In this document: one piece after another, positions 49,172 through 60,629 of the stretch
Position numbering within the stretch: position 1 is the first letter of the stretch
Layout of the letters: the number at the start of each line of letters is the position of its first letter
Source: Diphasiastrum complanatum
Lineage: Eukaryota; Streptophyta; Lycopodiopsida; Lycopodiales; Lycopodiaceae
Length of the DNA stretch: 64,000 bases
Assembly: GCA_029204225.1 (NCBI GenBank)
Contig: CM055097.1
Span: forward strand, 52,630,592-52,694,591
Direction of reading: 5' to 3'
Made by a program: the position numbers and the translations under genes
Notes under the pieces: generated by a model
What the model was told of the DNA's origin: nothing
The model's database searches: none
Seen by the model: only the letters and a program-made list of their open reading frames with translations

Positions 49172-50002
49172 TGATTGTACTTTACAATCATAGAGAGTTA
49201 TTGGTTGCTTAATCAATGGATCTGTCAACTTCTACACATTAGATCTTGATCTAGATTCACTACACTTGGATTTAAGCAAGAGCAATGGATCAACACATCA
49301 TTAATTAGTGAGAGCGGCCTCACACGTGTGGAGTATTGTCCACAGTATGGCCTGCACCTGAAACAACAAGTACAATAATCCTAGATAGCAATCATTCATA
49401 GAAATCACAAGACAAATTACTAGAATCTCACAAAAGTGTAGAATGCAAAAGTCTCATCAATCTTCTTAGCAAAATGATGATCCTTTTATGGATCAAGTAC
49501 ATCCACGAGTCTGGTATAGTCCAACAGGTCTTCACACGTGTGAAGAGTGCCACATCACTCAGATCTATCCATTTGATTCATCCTTGATCCTTATCCAATA
49601 GTTGACCTTCTAGAATATGGCTAAAATCCAAAAAGCTAGTCTCCTAAAATATAAGAATATTCCCTACAAAATAGGATCTAAGGAAAATGGTCAACTCTTA
49701 TCTTCTAGTACTCTATACACACATGTGAACATCCACTTGCCATGTGGGAGCATTTACTCATGCACATGCAAGGAAAAGCTAATTTCTAGGTGACTAGTCA
49801 ACTTGACTAAAAACTAGTCATATCATGTTCACACTAACTAGATTGATACAAAATCAATTTAGATATATACAAGCATGAAAAGTACATCCTTTCACACGTG
49901 GGAACAGGCTCCACACGTGTGAAATCAGATTATCACATTATTCTAATGTTTGATCAACATTTACACAAACCAATGTCAAGTGAGAAGTGACAATTTTCAG
50001 CA
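49172..50002 (-). repeat. 3' LTR of copia H
   Basis: The right boundary TTTTCAGCA is set by the adjacent CTCCTCCTCAC, the complement of a polypurine tract. The left boundary at TGATTGTAC is a best guess from TG...CA ends. Four CACGTG sites lie inside: near 49323, 49534, 49896 and 49914. Confidence 0.6.
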
Positions 50003-50029
50003 CTCCTCCTCACTTCTAACTTGGCAAAT

Positions 50030-51515
50030 CTATTGTACATCTATCTACAATTCCAAGAGCATATCTTAGCTTAAAAAATGGATCTTTGGACAATGGCTTG
50101 GTTAAGATATCAGCTATGCATTTGGATGATGGTACATGATGTAGTTGCACCTCCTTAGACTGTACTTTCTCCCTCACAAAGTGGTGAGCTATCTCAATAT
50201 GCTTTGTTCTAGCATGGAAGATAGGATTTGAAGCAATTTGTTGAGAAGCTTGATTGTCACAAAATATGTAAGGGATCTCTTTGGCCTATAGCACATGTAG
50301 TTCTACCAAGAGTCTTCTTAGCCATAGGAGCCCTTTGGTTGTTGAAGTCAATGCCTTGTACTCGGCTTCACAAGAAGATAGTGAGATTGTATCTTGCTTG
50401 AGGGTGATGTCCTCAAAGAATGCTTCATCACCTTCATTAGTTGCTTTCGCAACATGCTCCATAGGGGTGTCAACCAAATCTTTCAAGAATGCAAGTAGCA
50501 TACTTAGATTGACTTATGAAAGTACAATTGCTACTTCTAGACACTTTATCCCAAGTATAAACTTTAGGAAGCCTAGATCTACCATCTGGAACTCACTGGA
50601 TAAATCACCTTCTACTTTGTCTATGCCATCATCATCATTTCCTGTCATAATGATGTCATCAACATAAAGTCAAAATGATGATCTTTCCTTCATTACATTT
50701 GAAATATAAAGAAGGTTCATAAGCACTTAGTACAAAGCCAAGGGAATAGAGAAAATCATGCAACCTAGAGTACCAAGCTCTAGGTGCTTGCTTCAAGCCA
50801 TATAGGCTCTTCCTTAAGTAGCACACCTTTTGCTCCTCACCAGCATTGATGAAGCCCTCAGGTTGCATCATGTAGATTTCCTCTTCTAAGAAGCCATTCA
50901 AGAAGGCATTTGTCACATCCATTTGGTAGAGATCCCACTTGAACAAAGTAGCAATGCAAATGATTAATCTAATAGTTACAAGCTTAGCTACAGGTGCAAA
51001 TGTTTCTTCATAATCCAATCCTTTTATTTGAAGAAATCCCTTAGCAACAAGCCTAGCTTTGTACTTACTAATAGATCCATCTTGATTGCACTTTATTCTA
51101 TAGATCCACTTACATGCAATTGGTTTCTTCCCTCTTGGAAGATTTACAAGATTCCAAGTATGATTTTCTTCTAATGCATCATACTCTACTTGCATTGAAT
51201 CTCTCCAAACTTTAGATTTATATGCTTCTTCAAAAGATGATGATTCTTCAAGCAATGTAGCTAAGAAGGAGTAAGAGGTAGAAGGTGTAGAGTTTTCCTT
51301 TTGCTTTCCCTTGTCCACGTAGGTGAGCCTTGAGGGCTCAGCCTTGCTCCTTGATGAACTTCTCGGCCCCTTTTGACTCGGATCCATGTCTCCATCCTCA
51401 GGTTTGTCATGATCCTCCTCGGGTTTGTCAAGATCCTCCTCGTATTTGTCAAGATCTTCAATGCATAATGGGTTAGATCCATTTGACAAGTTCTTAGCAA
51501 ATTGTGACTCAATGT
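50030..51515 (-). pseudogene. Copia H reverse transcriptase-RNase H, deleted
   Basis: Right to left: an acidic linker with DLDKYEEDLDKPEED-like short repeats near 51430; RSKAEPSRLTYVDKGKQ; reverse transcriptase CKWIYRIKCNQDGSISKYKA near 51080, MDVTNAFLNG near 50910 and [15 protein letters not shown] near 50790. A one-base frame change occurs at the YVDD site near 50665. Then FFEDITL runs directly into KQDTISLSSCEAEYKALT near 50430, so about 130 residues spanning the end of reverse transcriptase and early RNase H are deleted. Confidence 0.85.
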
Positions 51516-52427
51516 GAGAGGAGCAACGGTGGTGGCAGGAGTAATGGAGGATGCGATGGAGCAACGGACACTGGAAGAGAAGTACGAGTGGTATCAACAG
51601 AAGACATGGGGATGGAGACAGATGTGGTTGGAATAGGAAGAGAGGTAGCGACAACAGAAACTGGAGTGGGGGGTTGCACAGAAGAAGAAGTTGGCGGTGG
51701 TTGATAAAGTAATTAGTGCTGCAGTGGAGACACGTCTCGGGTAACAGGTGGAGATGTTTATGTAGAGGCAGCGCCACGCATTCGTTTGCTGGCCGTTGTG
51801 TTAATGACCGTAGGTTGGGAGGAGGTAGATGCTTGAGATGGTGGGTAAAGGTTAGTATGTGGCACAAGGGTAGACAGGAGAGATGAGCGTTGGAAATCAT
51901 GCACTTTCGTCTCGAGAAGTGCACAGGCAAAGTTACACAATAGGGGGCCTGCTGCGATTCGCTCACGGTTGTTGGGTTTGATGGAGTTTGTTAGTTCTCA
52001 AATAAGGAAGCTATGCCGGTCGTATGGCACAACGGAGGGGTGAGGGAATTCGAGAAAGGATTCCACTATCTGACTCAGCAGCGTAGACTGGATTCTGTCC
52101 TTGCAAAATGTTGAAATAACCAGAAAGTTATTCAATGGATGCGCAACTGTCTGAATGACGGGTTCCGTGATAGCTTCTATCAGGTAACCATTGTTAGTTT
52201 GGATGGGAATTTTTGGTGTGGTTTCGGTGATGAGTGGTTTGATCAGAGCTTTGGCGTGGCGATGGAAGATGGGTTTAGGGTCTAGGTGCTTCAAGGAGTG
52301 GGCCGACTGTTTGCAGCCATGGTTGGATCAGAGTGTCAGAGGGTAGAGGCCAAATCTGCATGGCCTCGGGGACGTCACGCTGGATCACCTGTTTGGCGCC
52401 ATAGTCTTCAGAGGATGAGGAGGCCAT
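51516..52427 (-). pseudogene. Unknown Pro/Ser/Thr-rich protein, pseudogene
   Basis: From an ATG at 52427 (MASSSSEDYGAKQVIQRDVP) a frame runs about 50 codons, then shifts near 52300. The second frame (52294 downward) reads HLDPKPIFHRHAKALIKPL, then HPLNNFLVISTFCKDRIQS, LLETKVHDFQRSSLLSTL, ASKRMRGAAST and a Pro/Ser/Thr-rich tail, with TGA near 52000 and two or more later stops. It has no domain I recognise. Base composition is more GC-rich than its surroundings. Its 3' end joins the linker of copia H, so an open frame artificially spans both (51966-50659). It could be a captured host-gene fragment or part of an unfamiliar element. Confidence 0.5.
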
Positions 52428-52602
52428 GTTAGCAATGATGATTAGTGGTCAAAAAACTCAGAAAAGTAAAAAAAATGGTGGAAAATGGAAAAAGTAGAAA
52501 ACTAAGAATAATGAGTGTTGGATGACAATGATTGTAGTTCAGAGCGCAGATCGGTGTTTAATATGAGCAGATGATAGCTGGTAGAAATTTTGGTTGGAAA
52601 CA
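52428..52602. other. Short flank, no gene seen
   Basis: Runs from the start of the unknown pseudogene to the start of copia I sequence; it may hold the 5' region of that pseudogene. Confidence 0.35.
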
Positions 52603-54238
52603 GAAAATTTGCATTCTTAAGTCATTGATAGTTTCTCCTATCACTTAGACTAATTCTTCCACATGGATTCCCAAGGGAATTCCAGTCCGCTCATGGACAA
52701 GCTTGATGGAGCCAATTACCATCTGTGGAGATTTAAGATGAAGACTGTACTAATGGTAAAAGGATTGTACGACGTTGTTACAGGTGCAGAAGAGAAACAC
52801 GAAGCGGACGACGTGGCAATTGCCAGATGGAAGCTGAAGGATGGAAAAGCTTTTGCGTTGATCATCCTCAACATCACAAATACACAGATTGGCCATGTAT
52901 CCGAGGCCCAAACATCGAAAGAAGTCTGGGACATCTTGAGCACACTATACTAGTGCAAAATATAGCTTCCAAGCTACATCTCAGGAAGAAATTCTACTCC
53001 CTCAAGATGACGAATGGTGATTCTCTGCAGAATCACATTAATCAATTCAAGAACCTGCTAAGACAAATGGCCGCTGTCGGATTTGTCATAGACGATCAAG
53101 ACGCAGTGATGCAACTGCTTACAAACTTGCCAAGTTCTTACGACAGCTGGGTGATGATCATCATGACTCATCCAGAGTTGACTCTTTCAAGAGTCATCAC
53201 TATGTTGTTGCAGGAAGACACGCGAAGGAACAAAGCCTCAAGTTCCTCAGCTGATTCTCACGCCTTGTACACCAACAACACGACAAAGCAGAAGAAGAAG
53301 AAAGGTCCAAAGCTATCAAAGCCAGACCAGAAACCAACTCAGCACAAGGAACAGTTGAATCCGCAGACAAAGAAGAAACTGTTCTACAGATACTACAAAC
53401 GAAACAACCATGAAATACAAGACTGCCGAATACTTCAAGCGAAGAACAACAGCAAAGGACAGTCGAATCAAGTGGCAAATGCAACTGCAGAAGCTCCACA
53501 GCCCATTCAAGAAGCGGATCATGATGCCTTCATGACCAACCATCAAGGAACATCTGGCGACAATTCATGGTTCCCGGATTCCGAAGCCACTCAACACATG
53601 ACTAGCCTGATTGGCTATTTCGAGTCCTATACACCTTATAGTACCCAGAAATTTGTTCACCTTGGCGACAATAGCACATAAGTTATTGAAGGTGAAGGAA
53701 CTATAAGATTATACTTTGCAAATGATCAATCTAAGCTACTCTCCAAAGTTCTGTATGTACCTAAGTTATCCACGAATCTGCTCTCTGTAAGCAAAATCAC
53801 AAATCTAGGACACAGAGTAGAATTCGAATGTGATCAATGCAAAGTAGTTGATAGGACAGACAAGATCCTAGCACTCGAAAAGAGACATGGATACTTGTAT
53901 AAATTAAGTCATTGTTTTTCTGCCTCTAGTCAGGCTCTCAGTATTTCAAATCAATCAAATAAAGATTTATTTTGGCATTATAGACTTGGTCATTTAAATT
54001 ATGCTGATGTACAATGAATGTCTAGAAAATCTATTGTTCTTGATCTCGACTATCCTCACGAAACAATCGAGCTACCTGTCTGTCAAGACTGTCTAGTTGG
54101 AAAACAAACTAGGAAGCCATTTAAGTCAAGCCATCAGCATGTTGCTAGAGGATTGTTAGATGTTGTACATTCAAATATTTGTGGCCCGATGAAGAATCCT
54201 TCGCTAAAGGAAGCCAAGTATTTTATAACCTTTATTGA
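52603..54238 (+). pseudogene. Copia I gag-protease-integrase fragment
   Basis: Starts in the leader about 60 bp before the gag ATG at 52663 (MDSQGNSSPLMDKLDGANYHLW). A break near 52950 shifts the frame; the rest of gag reads LRKKFYSLKMTNGDSLQNHI. The 52970-53560 DNA is nearly identical to 20200-20790 of element D. A CCHC-like region is degenerate. The protease reads SWFPDSEATQHMT (E for G in D-S-G). A TAA lies near 53680. Integrase CQDCLVGKQTRKPF and VVHSNICG (N for the catalytic Asp) follow, ending at FITFID at 54238. LTR and polymerase are absent. Confidence 0.85.
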
Positions 54239-55127
54239 CTATTTTCAGTGGAAATTTCAACAGAGCTTCGCTAGCAAAGGTGACAAATGACTCGAATTCA
54301 GCCCTTATATAGCAGAATTTAGAGTGCGTATTAGGTGAATTTCACTTTCCCTTGTTCAGCTCCACCCAAATTTTGGCAAGCACCTTCTTCAAAAAATTCT
54401 AAGACCTCAGGGAAGTCTGCGAGATTTCAAAAGGTGATTTGACTGCCATGCAAAGGTTCTGCGAGGGTTCAGGCTGTCTACGAGGGTTCAACTCTCGCAG
54501 GAAGTGATATCTCGCACAACTTGTTCCTGTGATTGGATTTTCAAGATCAGACCATGTAAGCAGGCTAATTTCACTACTCTGATTCCATTTAGGCACCTTG
54601 CGAGAGCTGGTAAGTTGATCTTGATGCTCTGTGAGGGTTCTAAAAATTCTTCTTCTGAGAATTCTCGCATACACTAAAAAATGATGATTCCTCCATCAAG
54701 AATTCTCACAAATATTTTCACGGATGCATCTAGGTCAGATTTGGTGACTGTCCAATTTTCAAGAGCTATCTCCCAGGGGATCTCAAAAAATCATGAAAAA
54801 AGTGCTCCTTCAAAGTGTTTTTTGACGAGATCTTGAGATTTTCTGATTTTTAACTTTTGTAAACTGGTAATCAGCTTCATCCAGGCTTGATTTGACTATT
54901 GGTAGTGCTCTGGAAGTTCTGATGGATTCTTGGTAGTAGATCCCTCAGTCAATCTGATGATATGCTTCCTTTTTGACCCTATCAGGATCTGAATCCTCCT
55001 TGGATTCTGATGGATTTTTCCGATCTTGTCAGATCTGGCTGAATCTTGATGGATTTAGCTTGATTTGGTTTGATCTCCTTAGATCTAGCGGTGATGGATG
55101 AGCAAATTAGCTTTTTGTAACGTGCCA
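54239..55127 (-). repeat. Probable 3' LTR of gypsy element J
   Basis: Lies just left of the gypsy polypurine tract (55128-55136, complement GATTGGGGG) and ends CGTGCCA. It is non-coding, with several GCGAGGGTTC or CTCTCGCA(G/A) motifs near 54410-54620. The left boundary is where copia I stops. The opposite LTR was not found with confidence. Confidence 0.45.
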
Positions 55128-55146
55128 CCCCCAATCTGGATCTGTC

Positions 55147-56330
55147 TTATTGTGGTGGCCAGTACTTGTGCAACCGGCTACCGTTGATGAGTGCGTCGAA
55201 GGGTGTCCCATCAAGCTGTTCTAAGTTCACGACCCCATGATTAAGAATTTCCTTGATCCTATAAGGACCTTTGCCCGTGAGTTTTAACTTCTCCTTGATC
55301 GCCTTGGTTTTATACATAAGGACCAGCTCTCCTGAATAAAGATCCTTCTTTTGTAATCTGCGATCATGCCAAGATTTGCGTCTTTCCTTTTCAGCTGTCA
55401 GTGCATGCACAACTAGTAAGCGTGTTTCACATAGTTTATGCAGAGCTTCGTGGCGTAGCTGTAGAGATTTGGACTCATTAAGATGTTGCACGGTGGCAAT
55501 CCATAATGAAGGAACTAAAAACTCTACTGGCATCACAGCATCCTGACCATATACCAATTGGAAGGGTGTTTGATCGGTGCTCTCTTTATATGTTGTCCTG
55601 AATGCCCACAATGTAGCATGCAGCCTGTGTTCCCAATCTGATCTGCTAGCTTCAACTGTTTTCGTGAGCACACTACATAGGATCTTATTGGATGATTCTG
55701 CTTGCCCATTACCACGAGGATAATAAGGCGTACTGGTCCTGTGGATCACGAAGAATTCCTCCAACAGGACCTTGATGGTATCGTTGATGAAATGGCTTCC
55801 GCGATCACTGACTAGTTCCACCGGGTACCCAAAGCGCACAATGATATTTTCATAAAGGAATTTGACAGTGGTCCTAGCATCAACTACTCTTATTGCCTTG
55901 GCTTCGACCCATTTGGTGAGATAGTCTGTGGCTACGATTATGTATCGAGCCTAGGAACTCCTTGTTGTAGGGTGAACTGGACCAATATAATCCAATTCTC
56001 ATTTTTCGAACAGTGGTTGGGCTAAGACTGGGTACATTAGATCATAGTTCAATCTCGTTGGTCTCCTTGCCCTTTGGCACACATCGCACTTTTTCAAGTA
56101 TTCCTATGTGTCTTTATGAATCGTTGGCCACCAACATCCTGATTGCAGAATCTTGCAAACTGTAATGTCAGATGCAAAATGACCTCCACCCATGCCTTCA
56201 TGTGAAAGCGAAATGATTTGGGTGGTCCCATGAGGAAGAATACATCACCGAAGAATTCCGTCTGGACCTCTTCGGTACAACTCATCGGCAACGGCGCCAC
56301 TGTGGGGTCGCAGATCTCTCGTAGTATAGC
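55147..56330 (-). pseudogene. Ty3/gypsy element J, integrase end of pol
   Basis: Right to left on the minus strand: an HHCC zinc-finger region with HEGMGGGHFASD near 56210 and KKCDVCQR near 56080; catalytic core with ATDYLTKWVEAK near 55930, LVSDRGSHFIND near 55810 and PYYPRGNGQAESSNK near 55715 (D, D and E positions present); then WHDRRLQKKD and a C-terminal domain GPYRIKEI ending KYWPPQ at 55147. Upstream of 55839 three in-frame stops occur near 56105, 56000 and 55950. The GNGQAESSNK block is typical of plant Athila/Tat-type gypsy integrases. Polymerase and gag are not present. Confidence 0.85.
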
Positions 56331-56674
56331 CTTCCACTTGTCAACAAAGGTTAGATCACTGGATAGGTGCCTAACTATGCATAGATGCTACTTTTAGTTA
56401 ATTTTCTACTTTCTCCCTCAACTCTACTCACCACTATACTACTCTTCTTTAACTCTACTCCTCTACACTAACATTCATCATAGTTTGGTTGAAGGGAAGG
56501 AATGGAGAAGAAGAGATTGAGAAGAAGGGAGAAAGAGAGAGAAAGAGAGTGAGGGTGGAGGTTAGCTCAAATGCTCCTTATGCTTGCTAATGGAAAAACA
56601 TTCACTATGGCAAACAATAAACATGGAAATAGAAAGCAATAGAAAACACAACCAAGAGCAATAGCAAGTAGTGA
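56331..56674. other. CT/GA-rich region, no gene seen
   Basis: Pyrimidine-rich then GA-rich sequence (GAGAAAGAGAGAGAAAGAGAG near 56530). No recognised protein. Confidence 0.4.
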
Positions 56675-57040
56675 ATAGCAAATGAGGATGTTTCTCTTCC
56701 AAAAATGGTAGATTTTCCTCCTCCTCATTAAGCATGGAAATAGTGTACAGATGGTGCCTTTTTATAAAATGGAGAAGGCCCTTGCCCCTCAATCTTATTG
56801 GCTAATATTCACAACGTTCCTAACCATTCATCTTGGACCCAACTTGATCCAAGGATCCACAAAAAGTACATTAGAAATCACAAGATTCATGTGAGTCCCA
56901 ATTTGGACCCAACTCTAAAAAGTGATCTCTAAGTTTAAAAATGACATTGGGCCTCTAGTTTTATTCTAATTACAAGGCCCAAGTCAAGTTTATTTTATTT
57001 ACAACTTCAATTGCGTGCTCATTGGGCCATGGGCTTATAC
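56675..57040 (+). repeat. Direct duplication, copy 1
   Basis: About 365 bp from GCAAATGAGGATG to GCTCATTGGGCCATGGG, similar throughout to 58046-58399. The best-conserved part reads GTGCCTTTTTATAAAATGG and onward. It may be part of an LTR of an unidentified element. Confidence 0.8.
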
Positions 57041-58045
57041 ATGCAGGATGCCATGCCCTCGCAACACATTTTATTGGAGGATTTTATTTATTTTACACTT
57101 TGTTGGGAATACCCCCAACACTCTTGTTGCACGGCTGCTAATCTGAGAAGGTGTGGTGCTTGATTTGCTATCCTTCGTGTTATTGATCGTCCCGATCTTC
57201 GATTCATTAGATGGTGGGTTCCAAGGTGATTGGATCTTGCTTATACAGTAGGATGCTGTCTAGATCTCAAGGATCTGATCGATCTGATCGACCGAAAGTG
57301 AATTTTAGGCCTTTTACGGTGGTTTTCTCTTGATAACTTTTTACTCCTTGCACTGATTGACCTGAGAGTTTGACAGTAGCTACATCTGATGCAGATCTTT
57401 CCACTAATCTGGTCTCCAAGGATTTTCTTGTGCGAGGGTTTTTTAGCTATTTTTGTAGATAAAAAACTAGATATCTCTCTGATCTTTGAAAAGTAGCTCT
57501 TGCAAGGCTCACAGTAGCTGGATCTGGGCCAGATCTCACTATAGAATTCTCAACGAGAGTTAACTCTTGCAAGAAGTGAAAATTTCACTATCTGCGAGGG
57601 TTCAAAACCACTTTTTTGGCTTGATCTTCACCAAATCTCAAAACTAACTCTCGCAGGCTTCATCACTGATGTAGATTGACATTCTGAATCGATTGAGAGG
57701 GTCTGCAAGAGTTCTTACTGGAAGAATTTGCTAGATCTTCACTTTTTAGTGATTTTTTAGCACTTAAAACCAATTTTCTGCTCACTGGAATCAAACTAAC
57801 TCTCGCAAGCTCTTCTATGTCCTAGTCTCACTGGAATGGAACTTCAAAATCCTTTGCGAGAATTCTTGACCACTGGAACTAAAATTTTGTTGTCTGCGAG
57901 GGTTCACTGGTACTTTTCTGTCTTTTTTTCACTGAGAACTCTTGCACAAGCACTTAAACATCAAACTAACTCTCGCATAACCAAAAAGCATGGGAAATGA
58001 AAATAACAACCAATCACAACAATAGCATAAGCAAGATTGATTAGC
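57041..58045. other. Non-coding region with GCGAGGGTTC motifs
   Basis: Contains repeated GCGAGGGTT(C/T), CTCTCGCA(A/G) and TGCGAGAATTC motifs between 57430 and 57980, like those left of the gypsy fragment. TTGGGAATACCCCCAA near 57104 is a palindrome. No coding sequence was recognised. Confidence 0.4.
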
Positions 58046-58399
58046 AAATGAGGATGCTTGAGCTCTCAAAATGGTAAAGTCTCCTCCTCTTTATTAAGCA
58101 TGAAAATAGTGTACAAATGGTGCCTTTTTATAAAATGGAGAAGGCCCTTGCCCCTCAATCCTATTGGCTAATATTCACATTGATCCTATCCATTCATCTT
58201 GGACCCAACTTGATCCAAGGGTCCACAAAAAGTACATTGGAAATCACAAGATTCATGTGAGTCCAAAATTGGACCCAACTCTAAAAAGTAAACTCTAAGT
58301 TTAGAATTGACTTTGGGCCTCAAGTTTTATTTTAACTACAAAGGGCCCAAATCTATTATTTTATTTACAACTTCACTTGCGTGCTCATTGGGCCATGGG
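58046..58399 (+). repeat. Direct duplication, copy 2, cut by copia K
   Basis: Matches copy 1 up to GGGCCATGGG, where the K LTR begins. In copy 1 the sequence continues CTTATACATGCAGG. Confidence 0.8.
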
Positions 58400-59414
58400 T
58401 GAAGAAACAAAGTGTTTCTGAATACAAGGCCTTGCTAGCTTACGGCCCCTCGCCTGACAAACATGTTCGCGAAATTGAACATCTGAAGACACAAAACACG
58501 AAGAGTTTTGCGAACACAATAGTCAACGAAGACGAAGACCAACGGTTTGCGAACACAAACGGTTTGCAAACACGAACGAGATTCCCTTGCGGTCCTATAC
58601 GAGAGAAAGGCGGACGAGGTAAACGAAACCAACGGTAAAAATGAAACTCGTTCTGTACTCACGCTCCAAGGAGTACCACCAGAGATCATGCAAGTATCAG
58701 AAGTACAGAGATCTGACCTGATGGCATGATGTCAGCAGATACTCCCTAGGTCGTGGCTAGACTACCACTCTTATAGTTCTCTGGTTAGTTGTAGATGGTT
58801 AATCACACTAATCTTAGATTTGCATAGAGAGACTATACTTACTGAATAATACTTGACATATATCAATAGGATACACAATGTGTAACAATGTAAGAAGAAC
58901 AAGAAGTAGTCTGATACTAGTAAGCAATCAAGATGAAAATAGACAGAAGCTCCGCCTGCGTGCGAGAAGATAATTCTGTCTAAGATCAGAAGATCCAATT
59001 GTCTGCTAGTGAAGTGAGACTACTACTCGTGAGAGAGCCATGCCTCTCACGCCAATGCACTGCATGGATTCGCATGCAGTGCCCTGAAGAAATCAGAGAA
59101 AATCAATATAGATTATTTTTCTGGTAATGTCTGATCTTGGATGTCGAATGCTTATGCTGTTTATTTTGATATGTCTGAGTTTTCGTGTTCCCTTTGAATT
59201 CCGCACCTTGGTTAAAATGAAGTCGAATGCTATATTAATTTTATGAACGTAGATCAGTAGTACCTGAATACCCTCTGGAGGATTGTAGGAGTGTTTCAAT
59301 TGGCAGTGCCCAGCGAACTCCATCCAAATCTTGAAAGAGAGTCACGAATATTTCATGAATTTTTCTTCTCACGATTCTCGTCAATCATATCGGAGCACCA
59401 CTCGACTCACAACA
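58400..59414 (+). repeat. 5' LTR of copia K
   Basis: TGAAGAAACAAAG to CTCACAACA, 1,015 bp, followed by one G and the primer-binding site. It contains clustered CGAACAC(G/A)AACG repeats near 58510-58580 and a GAGAGAGCC...CGCCAATGC segment shared with copia E. Confidence 0.75.
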
Positions 59415-59415
59415 G

Positions 59416-59428
59416 TGGTATCAGAGCC
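59416..59428 (+). other. Primer-binding site of copia K
   Basis: TGGTATCAGAGCC, one base after the LTR end. Confidence 0.9.
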
Positions 59429-59528
59429 ACCTTGTCATATTCTGACATAGCCGAGAAGCTAGCAGATCCAGGAGGCCAAGCATTCAGATAATCAACCAAA
59501 CGACAAGAAAAATAGACTTCAAGAAGCA

Positions 59529-59991
59529 ATGGCTTCAATCAGCAGCATGCAAAACAAGATCTGCACAATACTTAATTCTTCAGGATCTAACTTTCTAGCC
59601 TAGAAAGTTAAGACATCTTTGATACTCAAGGGCAAAGGACTCTTCCCCTGGGTGGATGGCACAGAAGAAATGTCTACGACAACAAGCAAGGAGCTACACG
59701 AATGGAGGGAGAAAAATGACAAAGCAGTAGCCTTGCTATCATCTTTTATCGAAGATAGCCTTACAGCTACACTCTCCAAAGCTAAGGAGATGTGGGATAC
59801 ACTGCTGACAAGATTTCAGACGAAATCAACCGTCTCTCATTCAAACGAAGAATCAGACAAAGAAAGATTTGAGAGGCAGCCTGTCGTCGCAGTTCCTGTA
59901 AACCAAGATGGTTCCGGACCAAGCAAAGCAGACAAGGGCAAAGACATAGCTGTTCTAGGAGGATATCCCAGAAGGACGACAAGACCACAAA
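59529..59991 (+). pseudogene. Copia K gag, truncated
   Basis: ATG at 59529 reads MASISSMQNKICTILNSSGS, with a TAG near 59598. The frame continues as VKTSLILKGKGLFPWVDGTE, ATLSKAKEMWDTLLTRFQTK and a charged region with DKGKDIAVLGG. No zinc knuckle is reached before the LTR of F at 59992. Confidence 0.75.
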
Positions 59992-60611
59992 TGTTTAATT
60001 TCACACGTGTGGATTGTCCACTACATGTACTTGTGATCTCCTAAGGTGTGTAGATGCACCAAGATCAAGACTAGATTGAGCCGCCCTCCTCGGGTAGAGA
60101 GAGAAAAAACATCATGAGCTCTCGAGTAGAGAGAGAACGCTAGAAATCCAATAACTCACAAAATCCATGAAATCACCAAATCAATTAGATCCAAAATGAG
60201 GAGTACAATGATACTAGTAGATCCACGAGCTACCACTATGCTTAACTATGATTGGACCATACTTTGTCACCTCTTGATTCTATTGGACCATTGATCCATG
60301 CACCTCCTAATTGTATTGGACTATATTCAAGCACACCTCAATTTCCTATTGGACCTCACAAGGTTCCACCTCTAAATCCTATTGGACCTCTTGGAATTCA
60401 TCAAACAAAAGCTTTACATTTGTCTACACTCTAATTGGCACATGTTTAGCCTCTTACTCTATTTTGGCTCAATAGTGGCATTACAAGTGGAAATGCATAA
60501 TTTGCCATCTATGCCAAATTTATTCCTATCAACATCCTACACCTAGATGCTTGATGTAAAAAACATAAGACCCCTATATCTAACATAGATAATCTTTTTC
60601 AATTCTTCACA
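59992..60611 (-). repeat. 3' LTR of copia F
   Basis: 620 bp, TGTTTAATTTC to ATTCTTCACA on the plus strand. TCACACGTGTGG lies near its outer end (60001-60012), at the same relative place as the palindrome in the LTR of A. ATTCCTCCTAAAA at 60611-60623 is the complement of the polypurine tract. Confidence 0.8.
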
Positions 60612-60629
60612 TTCCTCCTAAAAAATTAT

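Larger units (their letters stand above)
49172..51515 (-). mobile_element. Ty1/copia element H, 3' part
   Basis: A minus-strand 3' LTR, polypurine tract, RNase H remnant and reverse transcriptase. At about 51515 it gives way to an unrelated Pro/Ser-rich pseudogene. It abuts element G on the left. Confidence 0.75.
58400..59991 (+). mobile_element. Ty1/copia element K, 5' part
   Basis: 5' LTR, primer-binding site and the first part of gag, interrupted at 59991 by the LTR of element F. Its LTR matches the 3' LTR of copia E, so both are one family. The insertion site is copy 2 of the 360-bp duplication. Confidence 0.8.

Noticed and set aside
50659-51966. Single 435-codon chimeric protein
   Set aside because: The N-terminal third is in a different frame from the real Pro/Ser-rich pseudogene and only the rest is copia; the fusion is an accident of juxtaposition.
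57104-57119. TTGGGAATACCCCCAA palindrome as an operator or terminator
   Set aside because: Imperfect palindrome in non-coding plant DNA with no gene next to it.
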